Positions 1 through 8,634 are shown, counted from the stretch's first letter. The stretch: 64,000 bases of DNA from Enterococcus pallens ATCC BAA-351 (GCF_000407485.1 NZ_ASWD01000001.1:310001-374000), one strand, 5' to 3'. Notes: generated by a model from the letters alone, not told the origin. Numbers and translations are program-made.

Positions 1-185
1 TTGCGCAGCATTTCGTTTTTGCCAGCAGGGACGGGGTCATCATGATCCAACTTAACACCATAGTCTACATGGTCAGTAAAGCATAACTCCTGAATTCCCT
101 GTTTGATTGCATCCGTCACGACTTCCTCCATCGGATATTCTGAGTCGTCGCTATAATTAGTATGAACGTGGTAATCGAATTTCAT
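1..185 (-). CDS. PHP-domain histidinol-phosphatase family protein (partial, N-terminal part)
   Basis: Only the first 61 codons are in the window; the gene runs off the left edge. The protein begins MKFDYHVHTNYSDDSEYPM, in which HVHTNYSDDS is the first metal-binding motif of the PHP phosphoesterase fold, and FTDHVDYG follows as the second metal-binding His region. This arrangement is typical of HisJ-type histidinol-phosphatases and related hydrolases. The ATG is at the upstream end of the frame and close to a run of purines. Whether it takes part in histidine synthesis cannot be decided because no other his gene is visible; the broader PHP assignment is firm, the substrate is not. Confidence 0.8.
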   Translation of the reverse strand, partial: MKFDYHVHTNYSDDSEYPMEEVVTDAIKQGIQELCFTDHVDYGVKLDHDDPVPAGKNEMLR

Positions 186-385
186 AATAGTCCCCCATTT
201 TCCTAAATTGACTGTTAAACTCCTGATAGTATTCTAGCTCAAATTTTTCCAATACGTGGCTGAGCTTGTCAGCAGTACCTATCTATTTTCTATAGCTTCA
301 GCAAAGACTGAACCCTAGCCCATAACTACATTCGTTTCACTATTACTAGTCGTATTTGCGCTCTCTTAGATATTATCATAGACTG

Positions 386-422
386 CCAAAAAAAGGCAGG
401 ACGCTTTTACACGTCTGCCTTT
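386..422 (-). terminator. Rho-independent terminator of the YeiH-type exporter gene
   Basis: Read on the minus strand, the arms AGGCAGACG and CGTCCTGCCT pair across a short loop and are followed by a run of seven T. It lies about 60 bases beyond the stop codon of the exporter gene. Confidence 0.75.
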
Positions 423-478
423 ACTAGTGCTAATAAATTTTTCTAATTAGTGACAAGCTTTATAAAAACACCCTAGCT

Positions 479-1474
479 TTAAATCCTCAACAGAAAAATC
501 AAAATTACAGCACTCACTGTCTGTACTGCCCCCACCGAAACACCGTAAATTAGGAAACGTGGGCCTTCCTTTAAAAATTTCTTGAAGTCCAGGCGCAGGC
601 CGATAGCAGCCAAGGCTGTCGTTTCGAACCAGGTACTAATAAAATGGGCAGCTGTGTCTAAAATGTGTGGCAATGGAACAAAGCTGTTCAGGATACAAGC
701 AATTAGAAAACCAATTACATACCAAGGAACAGGCAATTTTCTACTTTTTGCAGCTGGCAAATCACTCGTGGCAGCTGTTTGTTTTACCTTTTGTTCAAAG
801 ACAAAGACCACTACTACCAGCAGCATAATCCGCATAATTTTGAACAGCATCGCATATTGTACGGTTGCTGCATCAATTAGACTGGCACCGGCAACGACCT
901 GCCCTACTGATTGAAGGGTTCCCCCCAGTAAAGCACTTTTACTTAATAAATCATCTCCAAAAAGTGCGATTCCCAAAAATGGCAGCGTCAGCATCATTAC
1001 AGTGCCCAAAAGATTGACTAAGGTGATAATCTGCCCCTTTTCTTCATCCTTTGCTCCAATGGCTGGGGCAATTGCGCCAATAGCTGAGGAACCGCAGACT
1101 GCATTGCCGCCGGCCATCAATAATCGCATTTTTTCACCAAAGCCCAGTTTACGGCCAATCAAATAAGCGCCGGTAATTGTAATACTCATCATCAGTACGA
1201 CATAAATTATTCCTTTTAAGCCAATTTCGCTAATGGTTTGGAAGGTAACGGTAAAGCCTAATAGTACCACCGAGTATTCCAGCAAGCGGCTTTCGGAGAA
1301 TTTAGTTCCCACTGCCAGCTCAGACTGACGGAAAAACGTATTGCCTAATAAAATACCTAACAGAATCGCAATCGTTGCACCGCCGATTTCTGGAAAAAAT
1401 ATGGCTAAGCCTTTACTAACTGCCGCAACTGCAAAGGACAGCAGCAATCCTGGCAAAATTGGATAGTTTTTCAT
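479..1474 (-). CDS. YeiH/UPF0324 family putative sulfate exporter
   Basis: A 331-residue protein made almost entirely of hydrophobic helices (about ten), which matches the length and layout of the UPF0324 (YeiH, Cons_hypoth698) family. The conserved glycine-rich stretch [13 protein letters not shown] (about residues 121-133) and the later [14 protein letters not shown] segment are family hallmarks. Members are annotated as putative sulfate or sulfur-compound exporters, but the substrate is not proven. A LysR regulator is divergently transcribed 86 bases away, the usual arrangement for these exporters, so regulation by that LysR protein is likely. The start has a GGAAAGG ribosome-binding site just upstream. 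Confidence 0.85.
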   Translation of the reverse strand: MKNYPILPGLLLSFAVAAVSKGLAIFFPEIGGATIAILLGILLGNTFFRQSELAVGTKFSESRLLEYSVVLLGFTVTFQTISEIGLKGIIYVVLMMSITITGAYLIGRKLGFGEKMRLLMAGGNAVCGSSAIGAIAPAIGAKDEEKGQIITLVNLLGTVMMLTLPFLGIALFGDDLLSKSALLGGTLQSVGQVVAGASLIDAATVQYAMLFKIMRIMLLVVVVFVFEQKVKQTAATSDLPAAKSRKLPVPWYVIGFLIACILNSFVPLPHILDTAAHFISTWFETTALAAIGLRLDFKKFLKEGPRFLIYGVSVGAVQTVSAVILIFLLRI

Positions 1475-1560
1475 TGAATCATTCCTTTCCCAAATAGATT
1501 ATACCTGTTTCTAACTATTTTTATGAATGATTGTTATAATAGTTACTATAAGATATGTAA

Positions 1561-2394
1561 ATGGAAGTGGTTTCTTTGTTCAAATTGTTGGAGACGTTTC
1601 GGGTTGTCTATGAAACGAGGAATTTTTCAAAAGCGGGAGAGGTTTTATTTATCTCCCAACCTTCTGTTTCTAGTCAAATCAAGCAGCTGGAAGCAGAATT
1701 AAAGACGACCTTGTTTTTGCGTAATGGTCGGAAAGAAATTGTCGCAACACCTCAGGCAGATATGCTTTATCAAGGAACGTTGAATTTATTGGAAGACTGG
1801 AATGGGCTGTTAAGCGAATTGTCCAGTGAACGAGATCAGCTGGTAGTTTGTCGAATTGCGGCTTCTCACACATTTGCGGTGTATCTGCTGCCTCAATTAA
1901 TGAAGGAATTGGTTCCATTCTTTCCCGAGATCAGCTTCTCGATTCGTTTATTGAATTCGGTGGAGGTGTTAGAAGCCCTCAGCAAACACGAGGTGGATGT
2001 AGGTTTTATTGAAAAACCTCTTTCTACCGGAAAGGTTCAACGCTATACTTTAATGGAGGATCAGCTGGTTTTAGCCGGCAAGCCGGATGCTGCTCCTTGG
2101 CTGGTACGGGAAGCTTCTTCTGGAGTGTACTACTACACAAAACGTTATTTAGAAGAAAACAACTTGACGCCGCCATTGCTGGAGGTGCACAATAATGAGG
2201 TCATCCGCGAAATGCTCAAGTCTGGCATTGGACGATCTATCATTTCCAAACGAGCCGCTGAAGGTCTCATTTATGAGGAGCTGCCAGAGGGCTATCGCCG
2301 GAATTTCTATTTGTTGCAGCGAGAGGGCTTGGATTCTGAGGAACTGTCCCGCTGTATTGCATTTATTTTAAACTGGAGCAATCGCAGGAATTAA
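1561..2394 (+). CDS. LysR-family transcriptional regulator (CysL-like)
   Basis: The N-terminal 60 residues form a LysR helix-turn-helix (FSKAGEVLFISQPSVSSQIKQLE), followed by a substrate-binding domain to residue 277, the usual length for the family. It is divergent from the UPF0324 exporter, which it probably controls, much as CysL/YeiE-type regulators sit beside YeiH-type genes. The ATG at 1561 has no ribosome-binding site and lies only about 20 bases from a TATAAT box (1535-1540). A TTG at 1576, preceded by GGAAGTGG and giving MFKLLETF, fits the normal LysR N-terminus better and may be the true start. The effector is unknown. Confidence 0.85.
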   Translation: MEVVSLFKLLETFRVVYETRNFSKAGEVLFISQPSVSSQIKQLEAELKTTLFLRNGRKEIVATPQADMLYQGTLNLLEDWNGLLSELSSERDQLVVCRIAASHTFAVYLLPQLMKELVPFFPEISFSIRLLNSVEVLEALSKHEVDVGFIEKPLSTGKVQRYTLMEDQLVLAGKPDAAPWLVREASSGVYYYTKRYLEENNLTPPLLEVHNNEVIREMLKSGIGRSIISKRAAEGLIYEELPEGYRRNFYLLQREGLDSEELSRCIAFILNWSNRRN

Positions 2395-2412
2395 TCAAAA
2401 GAGGTGAAAAAA

Positions 2413-3045
2413 ATGGCCGCAATTTTAAAAGATCACGATTATAGTTTTCGTCAATTGGCTGGTGCTCCCTTTCATGATATTCAATTTGAACGTGTCAATT
2501 TTTCCAATGCAAATTTAACCGGGGCTGATTTTACAAATTGCTTATGTATTGATTGCGATTTTTCTGATGCGCTGCTGAAAAATGCCTCCTTTGAAAGTGC
2601 GGACTTACGGGGCTGCAATCTGCAAGGAGCGGATATCTCAGGAGCAAATATGTATTTTTCGATGCTGGAGGGCGCTAATTTGCAGGATGTGATCTATGAC
2701 GATCAGACCAACTATTTTAAAATGTACTGTCCTGAAGAAGGCCCTATTATCGGCTACAAAAAATGTTTTGACTATCGGATTGTTCAATTGTTGATTCCGG
2801 CTGATGCCAGAAGAACTTCCGCTACGAATAATACCTGTCGTTGTGACAAGGCTAAGGTTTTGAGTATTAAGGATATGTATACCAATAAGGATTATGATGA
2901 AGCCGTAGCTTACGCGGACGGGAATTTCGTTTATCGAACCGGTGAATGGGTAGAGGCCAAAAACTTTAACCCGGATCGCTGGGTGGATTCCACTGGCGGA
3001 ATTAACTTCTTTATGACTCGTGAAGAAGCAGAAGCCTATTTGTAA
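2413..3045 (+). CDS. Pentapeptide-repeat protein with a C-terminal DUF5758-like domain
   Basis: Residues about 20-95 follow the A(D/N)LXX pattern of pentapeptide repeats (for example ANLTGADFTNC, ADLRGCNLQGADISGANM), predicting a right-handed beta-helix. The C-terminal half (from about residue 110) is a separate globular region with cysteines in NNTCRCDKAKVL and resembles the DUF5758 domain found behind such repeats. The start chosen is the ATG at 2413 because GAGGTG just upstream is its ribosome-binding site; an in-frame GTG at 2404 lies inside that site. The gene follows the LysR gene by about 20 bases and could be co-transcribed. No specific activity can be assigned. Confidence 0.75.
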   Translation: MAAILKDHDYSFRQLAGAPFHDIQFERVNFSNANLTGADFTNCLCIDCDFSDALLKNASFESADLRGCNLQGADISGANMYFSMLEGANLQDVIYDDQTNYFKMYCPEEGPIIGYKKCFDYRIVQLLIPADARRTSATNNTCRCDKAKVLSIKDMYTNKDYDEAVAYADGNFVYRTGEWVEAKNFNPDRWVDSTGGINFFMTREEAEAYL

Positions 3046-3059
3046 AACACTTGAAAAAC

Positions 3060-3176
3060 AAGTAAACTAAAAGCGAGCATAAAAACACGAGGCGGTTGGT
3101 AGTCCGCCGCATGAAAATGTCAGTAGCCTTCCCTCCCGGGTCGTCCATTGCTCGATCATCCAAAAAGGGAGGTGTC
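3060..3176 (+). promoter_or_regulatory. Probable yjdF-motif (azaaromatic-sensing) riboswitch
   Basis: The leader directly ahead of a yjdF homologue contains the stretch ACACGAGGCGGTTGG followed by GTCCGCCGCATG, so GGCGG and CCGCC pair, and further conserved-looking single-stranded segments. The yjdF RNA motif is known to precede yjdF genes in Firmicutes and to bind azaaromatic compounds. Here the element CCCTCCC at about 3131-3137 is complementary to the ribosome-binding site GGGAGG at 3167-3172, so the RNA can plausibly hide the ribosome-binding site. The identification rests on position and partial recall of the motif, not on a covariance-model search. Confidence 0.65.
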
Positions 3177-3179
3177 ATC

Positions 3180-3587
3180 TTGAAGTTAACCATTTACTTT
3201 GATGGCAGTTTTTGGTGCGGATTGATCGAGACGGACGAGACCTGTTATCAGGCAATTCGTTATGTGTTCGGTCCTGAACCAAAAGACAGCGAGGTTTTTG
3301 ATTTCGTTTGTCACCAATTGCCAAAGCTATTGGATCAGCCAGCTGCTTCTACTACTAAGCCTTTGAAGCAAACGAAAAGGCTTAGTCCGAAACGTATGCA
3401 GCGAATGATTAACCGTGAAAAACGGCAACCGGTTGTTTCTACCAAGGCGCAGCTTGCTATGCAGGAGGCGCGGGAAGAAATGAAAACAGCCCGTCGTTCA
3501 AAATCCAAAGCGCAAAAGGAACAACTAGCGCAGGAACGGTTTCAACAGCGGCAAGAAAAGAAACGTCAAAAAAAACGAGGTCATTGA
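3180..3587 (+). CDS. yjdF: YjdF family protein (DUF2992)
   Basis: The 135-residue protein begins MKLTIYFDGSFWCGLIE, then FGPEPKDSEVFDFV, then the basic block KRLSPKRMQRMINREK and a long Lys/Arg/Gln-rich helical tail. This is the characteristic layout of YjdF, a small protein of unknown biochemical role whose genes are controlled by the azaaromatic-sensing yjdF riboswitch. The start is the TTG at 3180, which follows GGGAGG with good spacing; longer in-frame starts fall inside the riboswitch. Translation is probably controlled by masking of that ribosome-binding site. A role in protecting against toxic aromatic compounds has been suggested for the family but is not shown by the sequence. Confidence 0.85.
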   Translation: MKLTIYFDGSFWCGLIETDETCYQAIRYVFGPEPKDSEVFDFVCHQLPKLLDQPAASTTKPLKQTKRLSPKRMQRMINREKRQPVVSTKAQLAMQEAREEMKTARRSKSKAQKEQLAQERFQQRQEKKRQKKRGH

Positions 3588-3590
3588 CCA

Positions 3591-3625
3591 AAAAAACGCG
3601 CAGGCTCTTAGGGCTTGCGCGTTTA
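3591..3625. terminator. Bidirectional terminator between yjdF and the carbonic anhydrase gene
   Basis: AAACGCGCAGGC pairs with GCTTGCGCGTTT around a six-base loop. The minus-strand reading ends in seven T, and the element overlaps the stop codon of the carbonic anhydrase gene. The genes converge here. Confidence 0.8.
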
Positions 3626-4282
3626 TCGTTCCTCGAAATGCAAAACAGTCCGGTCGTTTAATGGCTGCAAATCACGGCAGTTTTTCCCGTGAATTTTTTC
3701 AAAGGCAGCTACCTGTTCTGGGGACACCGTCATCGTTTGCTGGAGCACGTACCATTCCACGTTTTCCGTCAAAGGCGGTGTAGTTAGTGAACCTAAATAA
3801 TGATAGTAGCTTTTGTCAGTAGGCAACAAGGCATCTACGGCACAATCACCGTCTGCTTTCTCTTGAGCAAACTGATGCAGGACTTGTTCAAAAGCTGGGT
3901 TGTGACGACCTAAAGTATACAGCACTGCGACGACCGCCATCTGTCCATTGGAAGCCTTATAAAGAAAATGTCCCTCCAATGTGAAATGCTGCTGATTGAT
4001 GGTATGCTCACTTTCCGCATGAAAATGCATTTGAACGAATGAAAAGCGGCGCCCATTCAAACGAGCCTTGCCTTGACATAACAGCTGCAGGTTCTGACCG
4101 TTGTTTAAAAAGGAGCGCTGCTGCGAATTGAAAAACAGCTTTAAACTAGAAGCTTCCTTAGCAGTAACCGTCTTTGTTTGCGTGGTATCAATATTAATTG
4201 GCGATTGCAGCGTCCCAGCCATGGGGAGCCAATCGTTTTGTTCATGATAATCTATTAAAAAGCGTGCAGGCAAATCGATCAC
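3623..4282 (-). CDS. Alpha-class carbonic anhydrase, cytoplasmic
   Basis: A 219-residue alpha-type carbonic anhydrase, which interconverts CO2 and bicarbonate. The three zinc ligands are visible as His86 and His88 (QMHFHAESEHT) and His105 (LEGHFLY). QSPINI near residue 27 and SLTTPP at 165-170, holding the gatekeeper Thr, are also diagnostic. There is no signal peptide, so unlike many bacterial alpha enzymes it should stay in the cytoplasm, which is known for some lactic acid bacteria. It stands alone between a convergent yjdF gene and an upstream hydrolase gene on the same strand. Family and residues are complete, so activity is expected. Confidence 0.92.
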   Translation of the reverse strand: MIDLPARFLIDYHEQNDWLPMAGTLQSPINIDTTQTKTVTAKEASSLKLFFNSQQRSFLNNGQNLQLLCQGKARLNGRRFSFVQMHFHAESEHTINQQHFTLEGHFLYKASNGQMAVVAVLYTLGRHNPAFEQVLHQFAQEKADGDCAVDALLPTDKSYYHYLGSLTTPPLTENVEWYVLQQTMTVSPEQVAAFEKIHGKNCRDLQPLNDRTVLHFEER

Positions 4283-4331
4283 CTCAAAAAAATATTTTTC
4301 CTATCATATCATTTTTTTGAGGAAAAGAACA

Positions 4332-5255
4332 TCAAATTGTTTGAAATTTTTTTAACCATTTGATTAAATCTTGATATACTTGTTCCTTTTGCCGCTCATT
4401 TAGTACCTCATGTCGGGCATTTTCATATAAATGGACTTCGATTCGTTCCAAGCCAGCCTCTTGATAGGCCTTGGCAGCATTCAGTACACCCTTTCCATAA
4501 TCACCGATCGGATCTTCCTTGCCTGACAAGAAAAGCAAAGGCAAATCAGCAGGCAGCTGGGCTATTTTTTCTTGATCCTGTGAGCCGATAATTAATGAAA
4601 ACAACTCTTGATACCCACCCAAAGTAAAAAGAAATCCGCACAGTTGATCGGATAAATAGTTATCCACTTCCTCTGGCAAGCTAACCAGCCAATCCTTTTC
4701 TGTCCTCTGCTGTGGAATTCGTCGATTATTGCCACCAAAAGCAATTCGGTCAATAAGACGGCTGTAGTGCGTTTTCCCTTGGATTTTAGCTAAAGATTTT
4801 GCCAGACCTCGTCCTGTTTTAGTTAGCCACTTAGGCTGCTGTCCTGTGCCAACAATAATTGCTCCATCTAATTCATAAGCATAGTCGTATAAATAATTAC
4901 GCAGCACAAAAGATCCCATACTATGTCCCAAACAAAAATAAGGCAGCTTACCGAATTCTTGCTTGGCGTATTGAGTCACCTGATGAAGATCGGCAACCAG
5001 GCCGTTTTCCACCTTATTGTCATGGAAATGTCCATAGCGTTCATTTTCTACCGAACCTCCATGCCCTAAATGATCATGCCCCACTACCGCAATCTGATAC
5101 TGATTCAAATATTCGGCAAAAGACTCATAACGTAAAATGTGCTCAGCCATCCCATGGCTCAGCTGCAGGACAGCTTTTGGATTTTCACAGCTCCAAAAAT
5201 ACCCCTGCAGTGGTGTTTGCTGGTCAACTGATAGTAGTTGAAATGATTCACGCAT
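4332..5255 (-). CDS. Alpha/beta hydrolase (monoacylglycerol lipase / lysophospholipase-like)
   Basis: The 307-residue protein has the Hydrolase_4 layout: oxyanion-hole motif LSHGMAEH (about 33-40), GHDHLGHGGS, nucleophile elbow GHSMGS with Ser112, an acidic residue in LSGKEDPIGD, and the catalytic His in YENARHEVL near the C-terminus. No signal peptide is visible. Such enzymes cleave monoacylglycerols or lysophospholipids in the cytoplasm or at the membrane; the true substrate is unknown. The gene is followed after about 50 bases by the carbonic anhydrase on the same strand but the two need not be functionally linked. Confidence 0.85.
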   Translation of the reverse strand: MRESFQLLSVDQQTPLQGYFWSCENPKAVLQLSHGMAEHILRYESFAEYLNQYQIAVVGHDHLGHGGSVENERYGHFHDNKVENGLVADLHQVTQYAKQEFGKLPYFCLGHSMGSFVLRNYLYDYAYELDGAIIVGTGQQPKWLTKTGRGLAKSLAKIQGKTHYSRLIDRIAFGGNNRRIPQQRTEKDWLVSLPEEVDNYLSDQLCGFLFTLGGYQELFSLIIGSQDQEKIAQLPADLPLLFLSGKEDPIGDYGKGVLNAAKAYQEAGLERIEVHLYENARHEVLNERQKEQVYQDLIKWLKKFQTI

Positions 5256-5386
5256 CTTTTTTCCGCCTTTCTAAACTGTAAAAGTTATTTGTAAGGTTTG
5301 CGTTTGCTAGTTTTCCCAATATCCATCCTTGGTAGGAGGAAATTTTTGCTAAAAATGGTACACTATTAGCAAAGGAGAGATGAAAT

Positions 5387-5755
5387 ATGTCGTGCTTAGG
5401 CAATATTATATGGTTCATTTTTGGCGGTTTGGTGGGCGGCATCACTTGGTGTTTGGCCGGTATTCTGTGGTGTATTACCATTATTGGAATTCCCATCGGA
5501 CTGCAATGTTTCAAATTCGCTAGTTTAAGTTTAGCCCCATTTGGTAAGGATGTTGTTTACCATACAACGGGAATAAATTTGATTGTTAATATTATTTGGT
5601 TGATTATCTCAGGTATTCCTTTAGCAATCGGTCACTTAATCAGTGCCTTTTTCTTGTGCATCACCATCATTGGGATTCCCTTTGCGGCTCAATCACTGAA
5701 GTTGGCTCGTCTAGCATTAATGCCCTTTGGTGCTGAAATTGTGTATAGCAGATAA
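5387..5755 (+). CDS. YccF domain membrane protein
   Basis: The 122-residue protein carries two copies of the YccF repeat: GGITWCLAGILWCITIIGIPIG and ISGIPLAIGHLISAFF...ITIIGIPFA, each ending in the motif IGIPxxxQ followed by K(F/L)A and PFG. This makes a compact inner-membrane protein with about four helices. The ribosome-binding site is AAAGGAGAG. The function of YccF proteins is not known. It is divergent from the hydrolase gene and ends in its own terminator. Confidence 0.88.
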   Translation: MSCLGNIIWFIFGGLVGGITWCLAGILWCITIIGIPIGLQCFKFASLSLAPFGKDVVYHTTGINLIVNIIWLIISGIPLAIGHLISAFFLCITIIGIPFAAQSLKLARLALMPFGAEIVYSR

Positions 5756-5786
5756 CCAGATACTTCGTCGTATCTGGTTTTTTTTA
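5754..5786 (+). terminator. Terminator of the yccF-type gene
   Basis: AACCAGATAC pairs with GTATCTGGTT across six bases and is followed by eight T. It also overlaps the 3' end of the small gene on the opposite strand. Confidence 0.85.
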
Positions 5787-5954
5787 GCCGAAAAAGAGGT
5801 AAAGCAAGCCCCACCCTGCCAAAATCAGATTCAGAACGACTTGGGCGATCACTAATTTTTTATTTACTTGTTTCCCCTTGCGCCGGCTGATGTTCAGCCA
5901 AATGTTATAGACGCCGATGACGATTATATAAAGCAGCAACAAGCTGGTATTCAT
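5784..5954 (-). CDS. Small membrane protein of unknown function (56 aa)
   Basis: A short reading frame of 56 codons starting MNTSLLLLYIIVIGVYNIW, with two hydrophobic segments (about residues 4-20 and 34-54) separated by a basic loop SRRKGKQVNKK. A strong ribosome-binding site, AAGGAGGT, lies seven bases before the ATG. The stop codon sits inside the terminator of the convergent gene. The good start signal and membrane-protein-like composition support a real gene; no family is recognised. Confidence 0.6.
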   Translation of the reverse strand: MNTSLLLLYIIVIGVYNIWLNISRRKGKQVNKKLVIAQVVLNLILAGWGLLYLFFG

Positions 5955-6108
5955 TTTCCAACCTCCTTACTTCTTTAGTTTAGCGTGACTAAGGGCTTTC
6001 CACAAGCTTTCCTGTCTAGATTCTCTTGAGAAAAAAAGCAATAGTAATTCGTTCATATCCTTGCTATGATTATTTTGTAAGGGATATCATTGGAATGGAG
6101 GGGTTAAA

Positions 6109-6609
6109 ATGCAACTAGAAAGACTGTCAAAGAGTGATTTGCTGATTTTAGTTGAATATACCATGCATAAGGATGCTGATTTTGCTTTTAGGATAAAAGA
6201 GATGCTGACTAATGATAGTAGTACGGAAGGAATAGACCGAACCTTTGACCGAGTAATTTCACGGTACTCTTCGGATCAAAACCAATTGAGTAAGCTGGAG
6301 GAAGATCTTTCCTTTATTTTTGGGTATATTTTAGAAAACCTGCTAGTAGAAGGTCATACAATGAAAGCGATCCTTACCAGTATCCAACTGTATCGTCGTA
6401 TTTCAGAAAGCTTTTCTGCAGAGGCCTTTCCTTCATTTAGCCAAGAACTGTTGCTGGTAATCCGCGAAGGAAAATCTGAATTGCTTGGAGCAAACCCGCT
6501 CATGCTAGAGCATCCGATGATTGTAGAGGAATTTAAAGAGGAACTGCGTTTATTCAAAGATGACGCACCCCGTGAGGTGATTGAGAAAATTTGGTTGAAA
6601 AATCCTTAG
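6109..6609 (+). CDS. Uncharacterised 166-aa protein
   Basis: The frame starts MQLERLSKSDLLILVEYTM behind a GGAGGGG ribosome-binding site and is followed by a good terminator, so it is very likely expressed as a single gene. It is a predicted soluble, largely helical, acidic protein (for example SKLEEDLSFIFGYILENL and EEFKEELRLFKDD). No signal peptide, membrane helix or known catalytic motif is visible and I do not recognise the family. Confidence 0.7.
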   Translation: MQLERLSKSDLLILVEYTMHKDADFAFRIKEMLTNDSSTEGIDRTFDRVISRYSSDQNQLSKLEEDLSFIFGYILENLLVEGHTMKAILTSIQLYRRISESFSAEAFPSFSQELLLVIREGKSELLGANPLMLEHPMIVEEFKEELRLFKDDAPREVIEKIWLKNP

Positions 6610-6640
6610 TATAAAAAGACCTGCTTTTTTGAAAGCAAAT

Positions 6641-6687
6641 CACCTTCGATTTTGAGGCAAATGCCTACTAATCGAAGGTGTTTTTTT
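6641..6687 (+). terminator. Terminator of the 166-aa gene
   Basis: CACCTTCGAT pairs with ATCGAAGGTG, with a nested inner hairpin GAGGCA/TGCCT, followed by seven T. Confidence 0.8.
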
Positions 6688-6718
6688 ACAATTCTCTTCC
6701 GTCCTCTTCAAATCCGCC

Positions 6719-7011
6719 CTACCTTTTCCCATCAAAAGCATACAGCTTCTTGAGCAGTGCCCACAATATTTCCAGTTCCTTATCAGAAAAGTCCTGAAAA
6801 AGCATCTGTAAAAAGCCCCAGACCTGCTCGCTGCTTTGCTGAAAAACGGTTCTTCCTGTATCAGTGATGACTAAATTAACTGATCGGCTATCTTCTGCAT
6901 TTTTTCCGCTTGCAAATAATCCTTGCTCTTCAAATTAATAATAATCTGAGCAGTACTTTGCTTGGTTGCTCCTAATTTTGATGCAATTGCAAAGATCGCT
7001 ACGCTTATCAT
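6719..7011 (-). pseudogene. Broken MarR-family regulator gene
   Basis: Reading leftward from 7011, the first frame gives FAIASKLGATKQSTAQIII, a MarR recognition-helix region, and then hits a stop. After a one-base frame change near 6925 the next frame continues GLFASGKNAEDSRSVNLVIT, then TDTGRTVFQQ and KELEILWALLKKLYAF, which is the MarR wing and dimer helix. The usual N-terminal 40 residues are missing. The gene is therefore truncated at its 5' end and frameshifted. Its residual ATG overlaps the stop of the SDR gene, suggesting it was once the last gene of that operon. Confidence 0.7.
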
Positions 7012-7781
7012 TATTCCGTTGACCGCTTAATTACTTCGTTTCGCTTCATGTTAGCGACAAATTTAGTTTTTATTGCCTCTGTAGCCAGCTGCATGATTCG
7101 ATTGAGCTTGCCAGGTACGATGACATTTTTGTTTTTCATTAATCCCTGAACAGCAATTTGCGCTACAGCCTCTGCACTCATTGAGTTGCTAGGTGTCTCA
7201 GTTCTTTCGCGGAAAAAGAAATTGGTTCGAGTGGGTCCGGGACATAAGGTACAAACCTGAACGCCTCTTTTTCTTGCTTCAATTCGAATGGCTTTACTAT
7301 AACTTAAAACAAAAGCTTTACTGGCAAAATAAGTAGAGGTGTAAGGGCCAGGCTGAAAAGCTCCAGTTGAAGCTACGTTTAAAATCTTTCCCGACTTATT
7401 TTGATACATTTCCGGCAACAGCAGTTTACACAACTGGACTAAGCTAATTGTATTTAAGATCATTAGCTTCTCATCTTCAAGATAATCAATCTGTTCCGTC
7501 CGGTCTACCAATCCAAATCCGGCATTGTTGATCAAAATATTCACTTTTAGCTTGTTTTCTTTCAAAACTTTTACTAACCTTTTTGCGGATCCAATCTGCG
7601 AGAGATCTTGTTGAATGGTTATCACTTTACAATTAAATGAAGTGGCCAGTTGTTGTTGCGCTGTGCTAAGATTCTCTTGATTGGAAGAAACTAAAATTAA
7701 ATCGAATCCTCTTCTGGCAAATTCTTTAGCTAAATTATAGCCAATGCCACTGGTTCCTCCTGTAATTAAAACATTTTGCAA
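7011..7781 (-). CDS. Short-chain dehydrogenase/reductase (SDR)
   Basis: Classical SDR with the nucleotide-binding motif TGGTSGIG right at the N-terminus, NNAGFG in the middle, and the catalytic Tyr and Lys in STYFASKAFVLSYSKA. It is an NAD(P)-dependent oxidoreductase of unknown substrate. I chose the TTG at 7781 (MQNVLITGG) because AGGGAG stands nine bases before it; a longer frame opening with GTG immediately after the stop of the upstream regulator gene (7838) adds 19 non-family residues. It follows the Crp/Fnr-type gene directly, so both probably form one transcript. Confidence 0.85.
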   Translation of the reverse strand: MQNVLITGGTSGIGYNLAKEFARRGFDLILVSSNQENLSTAQQQLATSFNCKVITIQQDLSQIGSAKRLVKVLKENKLKVNILINNAGFGLVDRTEQIDYLEDEKLMILNTISLVQLCKLLLPEMYQNKSGKILNVASTGAFQPGPYTSTYFASKAFVLSYSKAIRIEARKRGVQVCTLCPGPTRTNFFFRERTETPSNSMSAEAVAQIAVQGLMKNKNVIVPGKLNRIMQLATEAIKTKFVANMKRNEVIKRSTE

Positions 7782-7838
7782 AATAAAGCACTCCCTTCTG
7801 TCAGCATTATGCTGCAAAAAGGAATGCTTGTCCTTCAC

Positions 7839-8414
7839 CTAAGTTAAGTTCAGATTATTGCGTATGCGACTGAGGGAACCGAAGTGAATCCCAATGTATG
7901 AAGCGATACACCTCAAGGGGATACGCTCAACTAACTCTGGAAAGGTCTCGCAAAAATCGATATAACGTTCCTCAGCAGTTAGCAGCAGCAAATTGCGACT
8001 CCTTTGCTCCTGGACGGCAACCTCTTCCTGGAACATTTCGCGAAGTTTATGGTTGATCATCGGCTGTTCTGCCAGCAGCTGCCGCAGCCAGACATAAGGA
8101 ATTTGAATACTCCGACCTGCCTCTAGACACTCGATGGTAAAGGTTGCTGGCTCATCAGACCGCAGACCTTCCGTTGCAAAGAAGCCGCCCTCACTCGCCA
8201 AACATTTAGTAATATCGTTGCCGTCACGATCAATATAGTAGCCTCGAACGATCCCCTGCAAAATAATATGTACATGTTTGCTTTGCTCCCCCTCTCTTAA
8301 GAGGATTTTCCCTTTTGAAAAATTGGTTATCAAAAGCTCTCTGTCGATTCTCGCCTTTATCTCAGAAGAAAAAGTGAGGGACAAAATTCTTTCTAACTGG
8401 CTGCTAATTTCCAT
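7839..8414 (-). CDS. Crp/Fnr-family transcriptional regulator
   Basis: A 191-residue protein with an N-terminal cyclic-nucleotide-binding-like beta-roll (GKILLREGEQSKHVHIILQGIVRGYY, about residues 34-60) and a short C-terminal helix-turn-helix (PLRCIASYIGIHFGSLSRIRNNL). The pattern AEERYIDFCETFPELVERIPL before the helix-turn-helix is typical of the Crp-like proteins found near oxidoreductases. There are no Cys ligands for an iron-sulfur cluster. It overlaps the SDR transcript and probably controls it. The ligand is unknown. Confidence 0.82.
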   Translation of the reverse strand: MEISSQLERILSLTFSSEIKARIDRELLITNFSKGKILLREGEQSKHVHIILQGIVRGYYIDRDGNDITKCLASEGGFFATEGLRSDEPATFTIECLEAGRSIQIPYVWLRQLLAEQPMINHKLREMFQEEVAVQEQRSRNLLLLTAEERYIDFCETFPELVERIPLRCIASYIGIHFGSLSRIRNNLNLT

Positions 8415-8634
8415 CCTAAGACGCTACCTCTCTACAAAAAACTTTTTCACTAATAAAAATATACCACAAGAGCAGTTGAAACACTCTCTAATCTGTCGAA
8501 TCAATTTTTCAAGACAATCTTTAGATGTTAAAGTATGTGCACTGTCCTCTTTTGATTCTAAAACTTCTAGAGCCTAATGCTTTAAATCCTTCAGTTCCTG
8601 TCTCTATGATTTGTTAGTCGATAAAGCTTTAGTC

